From Mesobacillus persicus (GTDB lineage Bacteria > Bacillota > Bacilli > Bacillales > Cytobacillaceae), in NCBI RefSeq assembly GCF_900109925.1, contig NZ_FOBW01000003.1, positions 1 through 64,000 on the forward strand: DNA of 64,000 nt, in the 5' to 3' direction. A model generated the notes under the pieces. It was not told the DNA's origin. It saw only the letters and a list, made by a program, of their open reading frames with translations, and did no database searches. Shown piece by piece: positions 55,290 through 64,000 of this stretch. A program made the position numbers and the translations under genes. Positions within the stretch are counted from its first letter, which is position 1. Every line of letters begins with the position of its first letter.

Positions 55290-58200
55290 GTGTTTCTAAA
55301 ACGTTTAGATGTAGTGGGCTTTAAATCCTTTGCCGAGCGGATTGGTGTCGAGTTTGTCCCAGGAGTGACCGCTGTTGTTGGTCCAAATGGGAGCGGTAAG
55401 AGCAATATTACCGATGCCATCCGCTGGGTACTTGGAGAACAATCAGCAAAGTCACTAAGAGGGGTAAAAATGGAAGATATTATTTTTGCTGGTAGTGATA
55501 CAAGGAAAGCCCTGAACTTTGCTGAGGTTACGCTCACCCTAGACAACGAGGACCAGTCGTTACCGATTGATTATAATGAGGTCAGCGTTACTAGGCGGGT
55601 TTACCGGTCAGGAGAAAGTGAATTCTTGATCAATAAACAGAACTGTCGATTAAAGGATATCGTCGAATTATTCATGGATTCAGGCTTAGGGAGGGAAGCT
55701 TTCTCGATTATTTCTCAAGGGAAAGTCGAGGAAATCCTTAACAGTAAGCCTGAAGATCGACGAACCATTTTTGAGGAAGCAGCTGGCGTTCTCAAATATA
55801 AAACTAGAAAAAAGAAAGCAGAAACAAAACTTTTTGAAACTCAGGAAAATTTAAATCGAGTGGCGGATATCCTTTATGAACTTGAGGGACAGGTAGAACC
55901 ATTAAAAATTCAGGCTTCAATGGCAAAGGATTATCTCGAGAAGAAAGACGAACTTGAAAAAATCGAGGTTGCACTCACGGCTTTTGAAATAGAGGAACTG
56001 CATGGTAGATGGGAACAACTTTCTGAGGAGTTAAAGCAGCATAAAGAAGGCGAAATGCAAATGGCTGCCACCCTACAAAAAAAGGAAGCTTCCATTGAAA
56101 AGCTACGTGATGAACTAACAGCTGTTGATGAATCCATTAGTAGTTTGCAAAACGTCCTTTTACATGCAAGTGAAGATTTGGAGAAGTTAGAAGGACGAAA
56201 AGAGGTCCTAAAAGAACGGAAAAAGAATGCTGCTCAAAACAAAGGTCAACTAGAACGAACAATCACAGAGATTTCAACCAGGATTGGTCAGTTAGAGACC
56301 ACGAAAGAAACACAAAAAAGTGCAGTCGATATCCTTAGTTTAGAGGCGGAAAAGCTGCACAAGGATCTAAGTGATCGCCAACAGCAGTTAAAGCTTTATA
56401 GCGAGGATATTGAACTGAAAATTGAGTCGCTGAAGAGTGACTATATTGAAGTACTTAATCAACAGGCAGGCGCCAAAAATGAACTAACTTATATCGAGCA
56501 ACAACTTGCACAGCAGGCGGTAAGAAGTACAAAGGTAGGCGGAGAAAACGACCGCTTCCTCCAGCTCCGGGAAGAAATCAACCAGAAAAAAGCGAAAACC
56601 AAAGACGAGCTTAACCAAGTTCAACAAGCGCTTGAATTAGAAGTGCAGAAATATTTACAAGTCCAGCGTGAGTTGGAAGGAATGCGTAATCATCTGGATA
56701 ATCAGGAAAAGACCTTGTATCAAGCTTATCAATATGTCCAACAGGCAAAGTCGAAGAAAGAAATGCTTGAGGACATGGAAGAAGAGTACACAGGATTTTT
56801 CCAAGGAGTTAAAGAAGTTCTAAAAGCTCGTGGTACTAAGCTTCAGGGCATTGAAGGGGCAGTTGCAGAATTAATTAAAGTTCCAAAGGCCTATGAACTT
56901 GCATTGGAAACAGCTCTTGGTGGTGCGATGCAACATATTGTCGTTGCGAATGAAGAAAATGGACGAGCAGCCATTCAATACTTAAAACGACATTCCTACG
57001 GTCGGGCTACCTTTTTACCCCTTAGTGTCATAAAGGGGAAGACCATTGCCACTCATCTAATCCAGGCAATTGAAGGGCATCCCTCTTACGTGGGAACAGC
57101 TGTAAGCTTAATAGAATTCAATGATAAATATAGAGAGGTCATTCATAATTTGCTTGGTAATATGGTCGTTGCCAAGGATCTAAAGGGTGCAAATGAGCTG
57201 GCACGTATGCTTCAGTACCGCTCGAGGATTGTTACTCTCGATGGTGATGTCGTTAATCCTGGAGGTTCGATGTCTGGTGGAGCTGCCAAGAAAAATGCTT
57301 CCTCGCTTCTAAGCCGTAAAGGAGAGTTAGAGGAATTAAAGTTAAAGCTCTCAGAAATGGAAGAGAAGACAAATCAGCTGGAAGCAAAATTTAAAACATC
57401 AAAAAAAGAGCTCCAGACACGAACAACTCATTTTGAAGACCTTCGAAAAATCGGAGAAGACCTGCGGTTAAAGGAACAGTCGCTTAAAGGGGAACTTCGC
57501 GAAATTGAGATTGAAGAAAGAAATATTAATGAGCGTCTTGCTGTTTACGATTCTGAACAATCTCAGTTCAATGAGGAAAGAGTAAGGCTTACTCATAGAG
57601 AGGCCGAACTAGTAAAACAAAACGCCCAGCTAAAGGATAACCTTAAGGAACTAGACCGGCAGATTGCTGAATTAACCAACCGAAAGAACATCAACCTAAC
57701 TTCTAAGGAAACCCTTATCTCGGAGATTAGTGAATTAAAAGTGGCGCTAGCGGCTAAAAACGAACAGTTCCAGTTTGCGAAAGAAAAGCTCGAAAGTGCC
57801 ACTCTGGAGCTTGAAGAACAAACAAACCGCCTAGAAGCGATTACGGACGATTTAGCTCTCCTATCATCGGAGATGACCAATAGTTCTTCTGGTGAAAACC
57901 AACTAGAAGATGCTGCCCGGAAGAAGTTAGAGGATAAGAATAATACCCTTGAGCTCATTTCAACTAGACGGGAGGAGCGACTAAACAGACAAGCTCAATT
58001 AGAAGACTTAGAACTAGAAACGAAAGAATTGAAGCGTCAGTACAAGGGGCTAAATGAGGTTGTGAAAGACGAGGAAATCAAGCTTAATCGTTTAGATGTT
58101 GAGCTTGACACACGTTTAGCACATCTCCGTGAGGAATATCTTTTATCCTTTGAAGCTGCTAAAGAACAATATCCATTAATGATTTCGGCGGATGAAGCAA

Positions 58201-58856
58201 GGACAAAAGTAAAACTCATTAAACTAGCGATAGAAGAGCTTGGAACCGTAAATCTTGGGGCCATTGAGGAGTATGAGCGCGTATCAGAACGCTATGAATT
58301 TCTCAATGAACAAAGAAGCGACCTTCAAGAAGCGAAGGATACCTTGTATCAGGTCATTGGTGAGATGGATACAGAAATGAAGAAACGCTTTGAAGAAACG
58401 TTTGTAGCAATACGGTCTCATTTTGAAGGAACGTTTCAAGCACTGTTTGGTGGCGGCAGAGCGGATATCAGACTTACACAACCGGATGATTTGCTTAACA
58501 CTGGAGTAGACATTGTTGCTCAACCACCAGGGAAAAAGCTGCAAAATCTAGGTCTGCTTTCTGGTGGTGAACGATCTTTAACTGCCATTGCCCTGCTCTT
58601 CTCTATCCTAAAGGTACGCCCGGTGCCATTTTGTATTCTGGATGAAGTCGAGGCGGCCCTCGATGAAGCGAATGTATTCCGATTTAGTCAGTATCTTAAA
58701 AGCTATAGTTCTGAAACGCAGTTCATTGTCATTACGCATCGGAAAGGGACAATGGAAGAAGCCGATGTTCTTTATGGAGTAACAATGCAAGAATCGGGTG
58801 TATCCAAACTTGTTTCTGTAAAACTTGAGGAAACTAATAAGCTGGTGAAATCCTAA
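55290..58856 (+). CDS. smc: SMC, chromosome condensation/segregation ATPase
   Basis: 1188-residue condensin subunit. N-terminal Walker A VVGPNGSGKSN (about 31-38), two long coiled coils (about 170-500 and 680-1010), a hinge (about 510-670, GFFQGVKEVLKARGT...LEGDVVNPGGSMSGG-type), signature LLSGGERSLTA and Walker B PFCILDEVEAALDEANV. GTG 55290 is preferred (AAGGGAG about 9 nt upstream and MFLKRLDVVGFKSF as in the family) over TTG 55284. Works with ScpAB, encoded elsewhere. Confidence 0.98.
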   Translation: MFLKRLDVVGFKSFAERIGVEFVPGVTAVVGPNGSGKSNITDAIRWVLGEQSAKSLRGVKMEDIIFAGSDTRKALNFAEVTLTLDNEDQSLPIDYNEVSVTRRVYRSGESEFLINKQNCRLKDIVELFMDSGLGREAFSIISQGKVEEILNSKPEDRRTIFEEAAGVLKYKTRKKKAETKLFETQENLNRVADILYELEGQVEPLKIQASMAKDYLEKKDELEKIEVALTAFEIEELHGRWEQLSEELKQHKEGEMQMAATLQKKEASIEKLRDELTAVDESISSLQNVLLHASEDLEKLEGRKEVLKERKKNAAQNKGQLERTITEISTRIGQLETTKETQKSAVDILSLEAEKLHKDLSDRQQQLKLYSEDIELKIESLKSDYIEVLNQQAGAKNELTYIEQQLAQQAVRSTKVGGENDRFLQLREEINQKKAKTKDELNQVQQALELEVQKYLQVQRELEGMRNHLDNQEKTLYQAYQYVQQAKSKKEMLEDMEEEYTGFFQGVKEVLKARGTKLQGIEGAVAELIKVPKAYELALETALGGAMQHIVVANEENGRAAIQYLKRHSYGRATFLPLSVIKGKTIATHLIQAIEGHPSYVGTAVSLIEFNDKYREVIHNLLGNMVVAKDLKGANELARMLQYRSRIVTLDGDVVNPGGSMSGGAAKKNASSLLSRKGELEELKLKLSEMEEKTNQLEAKFKTSKKELQTRTTHFEDLRKIGEDLRLKEQSLKGELREIEIEERNINERLAVYDSEQSQFNEERVRLTHREAELVKQNAQLKDNLKELDRQIAELTNRKNINLTSKETLISEISELKVALAAKNEQFQFAKEKLESATLELEEQTNRLEAITDDLALLSSEMTNSSSGENQLEDAARKKLEDKNNTLELISTRREERLNRQAQLEDLELETKELKRQYKGLNEVVKDEEIKLNRLDVELDTRLAHLREEYLLSFEAAKEQYPLMISADEARTKVKLIKLAIEELGTVNLGAIEEYERVSERYEFLNEQRSDLQEAKDTLYQVIGEMDTEMKKRFEETFVAIRSHFEGTFQALFGGGRADIRLTQPDDLLNTGVDIVAQPPGKKLQNLGLLSGGERSLTAIALLFSILKVRPVPFCILDEVEAALDEANVFRFSQYLKSYSSETQFIVITHRKGTMEEADVLYGVTMQESGVSKLVSVKLEETNKLVKS

Positions 58857-58873
58857 TAGGAGGCTGTGAAAAC

Positions 58874-59866
58874 ATGAGTTTCTTTAAAAAGTTAAAAGAA
58901 AAGATTACACAACAGACGGAAACGGTCAGTGAGAAGTTTAAAGAGGGACTGACCAAAACTAGGGATAACTTTTCAGGAAAGGTGAATGACCTAGTCGCTC
59001 GCTATCGAAAGGTAGATGAGGAGTTTTTTGAAGAACTTGAAGAAATTCTAATCGGGGCAGATGTTGGTTTTGATACCGTGATGGAATTAATTGAAGAGTT
59101 AAAATTGGAAGTGAAACGAAAAAATATCCAAGACCCTAGAGAGGTTCAAGCGGTCATCTCTGAAAAGCTTGTGGAAATTTATGAAAATGCTGGTGAGGTT
59201 CCTAATGGATTAAATATCCAAAAGGATGAGCTTACCGTAATTTTATTTGTCGGGGTAAATGGCGTTGGAAAAACGACAACGATTGGCAAGCTTGCTCATA
59301 AATTCAAAACTGAAGGAAAAACTGTGCTCTTAGCTGCTGGAGACACGTTCCGTGCCGGAGCAATTGATCAGTTAGAGGTATGGGGAGAACGAGTTGGCGT
59401 CGATGTGATTAAACAAGGAGAAGGCTCAGATCCTGCTGCTGTTATGTATGATGCCGTGCGTGCTGCGAAATCTCGCGGAGCAGATATCTTGTTATGCGAT
59501 ACAGCGGGACGTTTACAAAATAAGGTAAACCTAATGAAAGAATTGGAAAAGGTTAAACGTGTCATTGAACGCGAAATACCAGGTGCGCCGCATGAGGTCC
59601 TACTTGTGCTAGATGCGACAACAGGTCAAAATGCGTTGATTCAGACGAAAACCTTTAAAGAAGTAACTGATGTCAGTGGGATTGTCCTAACTAAGCTAGA
59701 TGGAACGGCAAAAGGTGGAATCGTGCTTGCGATTCGGAACGAGCTAAAAATACCGGTAAAATTTGTCGGTCTCGGTGAAAAAATGGATGACCTGCAAGAG
59801 TTTGATTCAGAGAAATATGTGTATGGCTTATTTGCCGATTTAGTGGAAATGGAAGAAGTAGAGTAA
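58874..59866 (+). CDS. ftsY: FtsY, signal recognition particle receptor
   Basis: 330-residue SRP GTPase docking SRP-ribosome complexes at the membrane. N domain (about 1-110), G1 GVNGVGKTTTIGKLA (127-141), DTAGR, and TKLDGTAKGG. The acidic A domain of E. coli is absent, as in Bacillus; the basic N-terminal helix (MSFFKKLKEKITQ) may bind membrane. TAGGAGG upstream. 17 bp after smc. Confidence 0.98.
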   Translation: MSFFKKLKEKITQQTETVSEKFKEGLTKTRDNFSGKVNDLVARYRKVDEEFFEELEEILIGADVGFDTVMELIEELKLEVKRKNIQDPREVQAVISEKLVEIYENAGEVPNGLNIQKDELTVILFVGVNGVGKTTTIGKLAHKFKTEGKTVLLAAGDTFRAGAIDQLEVWGERVGVDVIKQGEGSDPAAVMYDAVRAAKSRGADILLCDTAGRLQNKVNLMKELEKVKRVIEREIPGAPHEVLLVLDATTGQNALIQTKTFKEVTDVSGIVLTKLDGTAKGGIVLAIRNELKIPVKFVGLGEKMDDLQEFDSEKYVYGLFADLVEMEEVE

Positions 59867-59895
59867 CAAAGGAGGCTAAATCTAGCCTTCTCTTG

Positions 59896-59924
59896 TTGAC
59901 ACATTAAGTCTTACTGTGTACACT
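59896..59924 (+). promoter_or_regulatory. SigmaA promoter of ylxM-ffh
   Basis: TTGACA (59896-59901), exactly 17 bp, TACACT (59919-59924). About 50 nt upstream of ylxM, after a possible GAGGCT/AGCCTTC hairpin at 59872-59890 following ftsY. Confidence 0.8.
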
Positions 59925-59972
59925 ATTTCTATGTAAAGGTTTTTCACTTAACACATATGGGAGAGAAAGAAA

Positions 59973-60302
59973 ATGCTTGAGAAAACAACCCGCATGAACT
60001 ATCTATATGATTTTTATCAAGCACTATTAACTCCTAAGCAACAAAGCTATATGTCCCTCTATTATCTAGATGATTATTCACTTGGAGAGATTGCAGAGGA
60101 ATACAAGGTCAGCCGCCAGGCGGTCTATGACAATATTAAAAGAACAGAAGCAATGCTTGAAGAGTATGAGGAAAAGTTGTTGCTTTTTGAAAAGTTTCAG
60201 GAGCGCAAGCGTTTGATTGCAAGAATGAAAGAATGCTTGAGCGGGGAGTCTGATCATCAAACTCTTACTGAATTTGTCGCAGCGATTGAGAAATTAGATT
60301 AG
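59973..60302 (+). CDS. ylxM: YlxM, SRP-associated helix-turn-helix protein
   Basis: 109-residue UPF0122 protein with a sigma-70 region 4-like HTH ([32 protein letters not shown], about 29-60). Members bind SRP components in streptococci and stimulate Ffh/FtsY GTPase; here this is inferred from linkage to ffh, which begins 15 nt after its stop. GGGAGAGAAAG upstream of the ATG. Confidence 0.94.
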   Translation: MLEKTTRMNYLYDFYQALLTPKQQSYMSLYYLDDYSLGEIAEEYKVSRQAVYDNIKRTEAMLEEYEEKLLLFEKFQERKRLIARMKECLSGESDHQTLTEFVAAIEKLD

Positions 60303-60317
60303 GGAGGCGGCACGAAA

Positions 60318-61670
60318 ATGGCATTTGAAGGATTAGCCGACCGACTGCAAAATACGATGCAAAAAATCCGTGGAAAAGGAAAAGTTTCCGAAGCGGATGT
60401 CAAAGAAATGATGCGTGAGGTCCGTCTTGCCCTACTTGAGGCAGACGTAAACTTTAAAGTGGTAAAGGACTTTGTTAAGAAAGTCAGCGAACGTTCAGTT
60501 GGTCAGGAGGTCATGAAAAGCTTGACTCCTGGGCAACAGGTCATTAAGGTCGTTAAAGAAGAACTGACTGAGTTAATGGGTGGAGAGGAAAGCAAAATTG
60601 CTGTGGCCAATCGTCCTCCAACTGTCATCATGATGGTCGGTCTTCAAGGGGCCGGTAAAACCACGACTACTGGGAAGCTTGCGAACCTTTTACGTAAGAA
60701 GTATAACCGCAAACCGATGCTAGTAGCGGCTGATATTTACCGTCCAGCGGCGATTAAGCAGCTTGAAACACTAGGAAAGCAGTTAAGTATGCCAGTTTTC
60801 TCGCTCGGAGATCAAGTAAGTCCAGTGGAAATTGCCCGCCAAGCAATCGCAAAAGCGAAGGAAGACCATCATGATTATGTCTTGATTGATACCGCGGGTC
60901 GTTTGCACATTGACGAAAAACTGATGGACGAGTTAAAGGAAATCAAGGAACTGTCAAACCCGAATGAGATTTTCCTTGTCGTCGATGCCATGACGGGGCA
61001 AGATGCTGTCAATGTGGCGCAAAGTTTTAACGAACTGTTAGGGTTAACAGGCGTTGTGTTAACAAAGCTGGATGGTGATACCCGTGGTGGTGCTGCGCTT
61101 TCCATTCGAGCGGTTTCAAACACACCGATTAAGTTTGTTGGTCTTGGTGAGAAACTCGACGCTTTGGAAACTTTCCATCCCGAGCGGATGGCATCCCGTA
61201 TTTTAGGGATGGGGGATGTACTGACCCTAATTGAGAAGGCACAGTCAAATGTGGATGAAGAGAAAGCAAAAGAGCTTGAGAAAAAAATGCGCACAGCATC
61301 TTTTACATTGGATGATTTCCTTGAACAACTCGGTCAGGTCAGAAATATGGGACCACTAGATGAGTTGCTAAAAATGATGCCTGGGGCGAATAAAATAAAA
61401 GGCTTGGATAATTTGCAGGTTGATGAAAAGCAAATCTCTCATGTTGAAGCAATTATTCAGTCAATGACCAAGGCTGAGAAAGAGCATCCAGAAATCATTA
61501 ATGCTAGTAGACGTAAACGGATTGCAAAAGGGAGTGGAAGGACCGTTCCTGAGGTAAACCGTTTGCTTAAGCAATTTGAAGATATGAAAAAAATGATGAA
61601 ACAGATGACGGGGATGCAGCAAAAAGGCAAGAAAAAGGGTGGCTTTAAGCTCCCGTTTAACCCGTTCTAA
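60318..61670 (+). CDS. ffh: Signal recognition particle protein Ffh
   Basis: 450-residue SRP54 GTPase. N domain, G1 GLQGAGKTTTTGKLA (108-122), DTAGRLHID, TKLDGDTRGGAA; the C-terminal M domain (from about 300) is methionine-rich, with the RNA-binding SGRTVPEVNRLLKQFEDM segment, and a Met/Lys-rich tail. GGGAGG upstream of the ATG. Binds the scRNA (not encoded here). Confidence 0.98.
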   Translation: MAFEGLADRLQNTMQKIRGKGKVSEADVKEMMREVRLALLEADVNFKVVKDFVKKVSERSVGQEVMKSLTPGQQVIKVVKEELTELMGGEESKIAVANRPPTVIMMVGLQGAGKTTTTGKLANLLRKKYNRKPMLVAADIYRPAAIKQLETLGKQLSMPVFSLGDQVSPVEIARQAIAKAKEDHHDYVLIDTAGRLHIDEKLMDELKEIKELSNPNEIFLVVDAMTGQDAVNVAQSFNELLGLTGVVLTKLDGDTRGGAALSIRAVSNTPIKFVGLGEKLDALETFHPERMASRILGMGDVLTLIEKAQSNVDEEKAKELEKKMRTASFTLDDFLEQLGQVRNMGPLDELLKMMPGANKIKGLDNLQVDEKQISHVEAIIQSMTKAEKEHPEIINASRRKRIAKGSGRTVPEVNRLLKQFEDMKKMMKQMTGMQQKGKKKGGFKLPFNPF

Positions 61671-61712
61671 TCATCAAATTCCCACCAATTTTACCCTGTA
61701 AAGAAAAAACCC

Positions 61713-61741
61713 TTTACAACTAAAAAACAATTTGTTATCAT
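61713..61741 (+). promoter_or_regulatory. SigmaA promoter of rpsP
   Basis: TTTACA (61713-61718), 17 bp, TATCAT (61736-61741), 40 nt upstream of rpsP. A TGTAAAG / CTTTACA inverted repeat (61697-61718) overlaps the -35 and could be the 3' hairpin of ffh or an operator. Confidence 0.7.
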
Positions 61742-61780
61742 TCTATCTTGTGTGAAACTATTCGGAGGTGCTTATTTAAA

Positions 61781-62053
61781 ATGGCAGTAAAAATTCGTTT
61801 AAAGCGTATGGGAGCTAAAAAGTCTCCTTTCTATCGTATTGTTGTAGCAGATTCTCGTTCTCCTCGTGACGGACGTTATATTGAAGTTGTAGGAACATAC
61901 AATCCGGTAACTCAACCAGCAAAGGTTGATATCAATGAAGAGCTTGTTCTTAAATGGCTTCAAGATGGAGCTAAACCATCTGATACAGTTCGTAACTTGT
62001 TCTCAAACGAAGGCATCATGGAAAAGTTCCATAATGCTAAATTAAGCAAATAA
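61781..62053 (+). CDS. rpsP: Ribosomal protein S16
   Basis: 90-residue small-subunit protein, [20 protein letters not shown], with [24 protein letters not shown] 61781 has CGGAGGTG upstream; an in-frame extension from 61748 is not conserved. First gene of rpsP-khpA-ylqD-rimM-trmD. Confidence 0.99.
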   Translation: MAVKIRLKRMGAKKSPFYRIVVADSRSPRDGRYIEVVGTYNPVTQPAKVDINEELVLKWLQDGAKPSDTVRNLFSNEGIMEKFHNAKLSK

Positions 62054-62058
62054 TTGGT

Positions 62059-62289
62059 ATGAAAGAATTAATTGAAACAATCGTAAAGCCTCTAGTTGAC
62101 TTCCCTGAAGATGTTCAAGTGAATGTCGAAGAAGAAAGTCAGCGCATTACCTATAAGCTTTCTGTTCACAAAAGTGATATGGGCAAAGTGATTGGGAAAC
62201 AGGGGCGAGTTGCAAAGGCCATTAGAACAGTAGTCTACGCAGCAGGATCATCACAACAAAAGAAGATCTTTTTAGAGATTGTTGAATAG
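62059..62289 (+). CDS. khpA: KhpA (YlqC), KH-domain RNA-binding protein
   Basis: 76-residue single KH-domain protein with the G-x-x-G-type motif VIGKQGRVAKAIRTVV (about 43-58). KhpA proteins pair with KhpB (Jag) and bind RNA, affecting division and cell length in streptococci. Only 5 nt after rpsP, so probably co-translated. Confidence 0.96.
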   Translation: MKELIETIVKPLVDFPEDVQVNVEEESQRITYKLSVHKSDMGKVIGKQGRVAKAIRTVVYAAGSSQQKKIFLEIVE

Positions 62290-62299
62290 TAACAAGAAG

Positions 62300-62356
62300 A
62301 TGGGGGCTAGATTAGAAGATCATAAACTGATCTTTTGGTCGGCCTCTTTCTTTATT
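62300..62356 (+). terminator. Possible terminator after khpA
   Basis: AGAAGATCA / TGATCTTTT forms the inner stem with a 5-nt loop, with extra pairing in the outer G-rich and C-rich parts, followed by a T-rich stretch. It lies in the 230-nt khpA-ylqD gap. Confidence 0.6.
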
Positions 62357-62519
62357 GCCTTTTCTCTACTAAGTGACGGGCTATCTATATAGAGAAAACA
62401 GCCTTCTTTATTCTTAGTATTGACACAGACTAGTATAATCCACGCATATTTCTCTTTTAACACTCGTTTCATATATAATAAACATAAAGATGAGAAAGAA
62501 TGAGAGAGGATGGATCGCT

Positions 62520-62906
62520 GTGGAAGTAATCCAGACGGTTGTGGTCAAACAAGTCCTAACAGAAACCAGTAAGGACAGGCTCCTTGCAAAATATGAAACA
62601 AAAAAGCACCAGCTTCAAAAGGAAAGTGATCAGCTAAAGTTTGAATTGAAAAAACAGGAGAGAATGAAAAAGTTCTCATCTGAGGCTTTGCAAAAGCAGT
62701 TTGATAAAGAAGTCCGTATACGGAATGAAAAAATGAAGCTCCTTGACTTTCATATCGAACAATTACATATTCTACCCATAGGAAGCGAATTAAAAGAATC
62801 GGAGCATCAAGCCCTAGTTGTGATCAATGTGGGAGATAGATGGGATGATTTTATGCAAGAAAAAACGATTGTGGTTAAAGATGGAATCGTGGTCGAAATA
62901 CGCTAG
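62520..62906 (+). CDS. ylqD: YlqD-family protein of unknown function
   Basis: About 128-residue protein conserved in Bacillaceae between khpA and rimM, function unknown. It has a charged, mostly helical middle (about 25-80, coiled-coil-like, rich in Lys/Glu/Gln) and a C-terminal strand-rich part (ALVVINVGDRWDDFM, IVVKDGIVVEIR). GTG 62520 is preferred because GAGAGGATGG is about 7 nt upstream and the protein then matches the family length; ATG 62490 would add ten residues. Confidence 0.85.
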   Translation: MEVIQTVVVKQVLTETSKDRLLAKYETKKHQLQKESDQLKFELKKQERMKKFSSEALQKQFDKEVRIRNEKMKLLDFHIEQLHILPIGSELKESEHQALVVINVGDRWDDFMQEKTIVVKDGIVVEIR

Positions 62907-62917
62907 AGGTGATATAA

Positions 62918-63436
62918 ATGGATAAATGGTTTAACGTTGGAAAGATTGTCAATACTCATGGGATTCGTGGAGAGGTAAGAGTAATTTCTCGCACGGATTT
63001 CCCTGACGAAAGGTATAAACAAGGGAATCAGCTTTTTCTCTTCAAACCTGGTACAAAAGAACCGATTGAACTTGTGGTAGCCAGTCACCGTGTTCATAAA
63101 AATTTTGACTTACTCACTTTTGAGGGCTATCACAATGTCAATCAAGTTGAACCGATGCGAGATGGAATTTTGAAGGTTCCTGAGAGCCAAAGAGGGGATT
63201 TAACTGAAGGTGAATATTATTTTCAAGATATCATCGGTTGTCTCGTCGCGACCATCGAAGGAGAGGAAATTGGGAAGGTTGTCGAAATCCTTACTCCGGG
63301 TGCCAACGATGTGTGGGTTGTAAAGGGTGGTAAGGGGAAGGAAATTTTGATCCCCTATATCGAAGACGTTGTGAAAAGGGTAGATATCAAGGACAAAGTG
63401 ATTTTAATTGAGCCGATGGAAGGGCTCTTGTCATGA
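62918..63436 (+). CDS. rimM: 16S rRNA processing protein RimM
   Basis: 172-residue 30S maturation factor binding S19 near the 16S 3' domain. N-terminal RimM barrel ([30 protein letters not shown]) and a C-terminal PRC barrel (about 95-170: [33 protein letters not shown]). AGAGGTGAT upstream. ATGA overlap with trmD. Confidence 0.98.
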   Translation: MDKWFNVGKIVNTHGIRGEVRVISRTDFPDERYKQGNQLFLFKPGTKEPIELVVASHRVHKNFDLLTFEGYHNVNQVEPMRDGILKVPESQRGDLTEGEYYFQDIIGCLVATIEGEEIGKVVEILTPGANDVWVVKGGKGKEILIPYIEDVVKRVDIKDKVILIEPMEGLLS

Positions 63437-64000
63437 TGAAAATTGATGTTCTTTCCATCTTTCCAGAAATGTTTTCTGGTGTCTTAGGACACTCGATTCT
63501 GAAAAAGGCGGAGGAAAAACAGGCTGTAAGCTATCAAGTAGTTAATTTCCGCGACTTCGCTGATAATCGTCACCAAACAGTCGATGATTATCCATATGGA
63601 GGCGGAGCAGGGATGGTATTGAAGCCGCAGCCGATTTTTGACGCAGTCGAGAACTTGGTTCAAAAGGCTGAGGGGAAAAAGCCACGGGTTGTCCTGATGT
63701 GCCCACAAGGGGAACGCTATACTCAAAAGAAGGCAGAAGAACTTTCACAAGAAGAACATCTTATTTTCATTTGTGGTCATTATGAGGGATATGACGAACG
63801 GATTCGTGAGCACTTAATTACCGATGAAATTTCGATTGGTGACTATGTGTTGACTGGTGGTGAATTAGGGGCAATGGTCGTCATTGATAGTGTCGTGAGG
63901 CTTTTGCCAGGAGTATTAGGTAGTGAAGAGTCCCATATTCAAGATTCATTTAGTACAGGCTTGCTAGAACATCCACATTATACAAGACCAGCTGATTTCC
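63433..64000 (+). CDS. trmD: tRNA (guanine-37-N1)-methyltransferase TrmD, 5' part
   Basis: The first 189 codons are visible; the gene runs off the window. The SPOUT methylase begins [17 protein letters not shown] and carries [17 protein letters not shown], the trefoil-knot motif [12 protein letters not shown] (about 110-121) and [20 protein letters not shown] 63433 overlaps the rimM stop codon; 63436 is the alternative start. GGAAGGG lies upstream. No frame break is seen up to the end. Confidence 0.97.
   Translation, partial: MMKIDVLSIFPEMFSGVLGHSILKKAEEKQAVSYQVVNFRDFADNRHQTVDDYPYGGGAGMVLKPQPIFDAVENLVQKAEGKKPRVVLMCPQGERYTQKKAEELSQEEHLIFICGHYEGYDERIREHLITDEISIGDYVLTGGELGAMVVIDSVVRLLPGVLGSEESHIQDSFSTGLLEHPHYTRPADF

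Noticed and set aside
62421-62440. TTGACA followed closely by TATAAT upstream of ylqD
   Set aside because: The gap between the two hexamers is only about 8 bp, too short for a sigmaA promoter.

Overview
This 64-kb window is core chromosome of a low-GC, endospore-forming Firmicute of the family Bacillaceae. The evidence is the sporulation genes spoIIGA-sigE-sigG and spoVM, strong Shine-Dalgarno sites with frequent TTG and GTG starts, a T-box, PyrR attenuators, a FapR operator, and a gene order almost identical to the ylm-pyr-ylo-ylq part of the Bacillus subtilis chromosome. The genus cannot be fixed from the sequence alone. Nearly all genes lie on the + strand; the exceptions are rqcH (yloA) and rpmB.

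Layout: (1) 375-3399: the sporulation sigma cluster (spoIIGA protease, pro-sigmaE, sigmaG) and a PRC-barrel gene (ylmC). (2) 3512-7178: the cell-division-associated ylmD-ylmE-sepF-ylmG-ylmH-divIVA run. (3) 7175-10659: ileS behind a T-box with an AUC specifier; a GC-rich repeat element separates the T-box from the gene. (4) 11085-12830: a small degenerate DksA-like gene, lspA and rluD. (5) 12827-24846: the full pyrimidine operon pyrR-P-B-C-AA-AB-K-D-F-E, with a TTGACA/TAAGAT promoter and three PyrR attenuators. (6) 24795-25166: a convergent gap with a 51-bp minisatellite, then rqcH (-) and a P-type Ca2+-ATPase. (7) 29805-43635: yicC-family gene, remA, gmk, rpoZ, coaBC, priA, def, fmt, rsmB, rlmN, prpC, prkC and rsgA, a translation, envelope-signalling and housekeeping run with many ATGA overlaps. 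(8) 43638-48304: rpe, thiN, the 26-codon spoVM, rpmB (-), the asp23-family yloU and fakA. (9) 48431-54293: recG, then the fatty acid/phospholipid operon fapR-plsX-fabD-fabG-acpP. (10) 54489-64000: rnc, smc, ftsY, ylxM, ffh, rpsP, khpA, ylqD, rimM and the 5' part of trmD, cut by the window edge.

Functionally the window covers compartment-specific sporulation control, septum placement (SepF, DivIVA), UMP synthesis with its regulation, translation (IleRS, Def/Fmt, rRNA methylases, S16, L28, RimM, TrmD, RqcH rescue), the SRP pathway (FtsY, Ffh, YlxM), chromosome condensation (SMC), PASTA kinase signalling (PrkC/PrpC) and membrane lipid synthesis.

I found no prophage, insertion sequence with a transposase, CRISPR array, defence island or unknown multigene system. 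What is unusual is non-coding: a dispersed 131-bp GC-rich element with complete, nested, deleted and relic copies in leaders and intergenic gaps; two minisatellites with about 50-bp periods; a candidate rpmB leader structure; and the absence, compared with B. subtilis, of the cys/sat block after pyrE and of sdaAB/sdaAA before recG.
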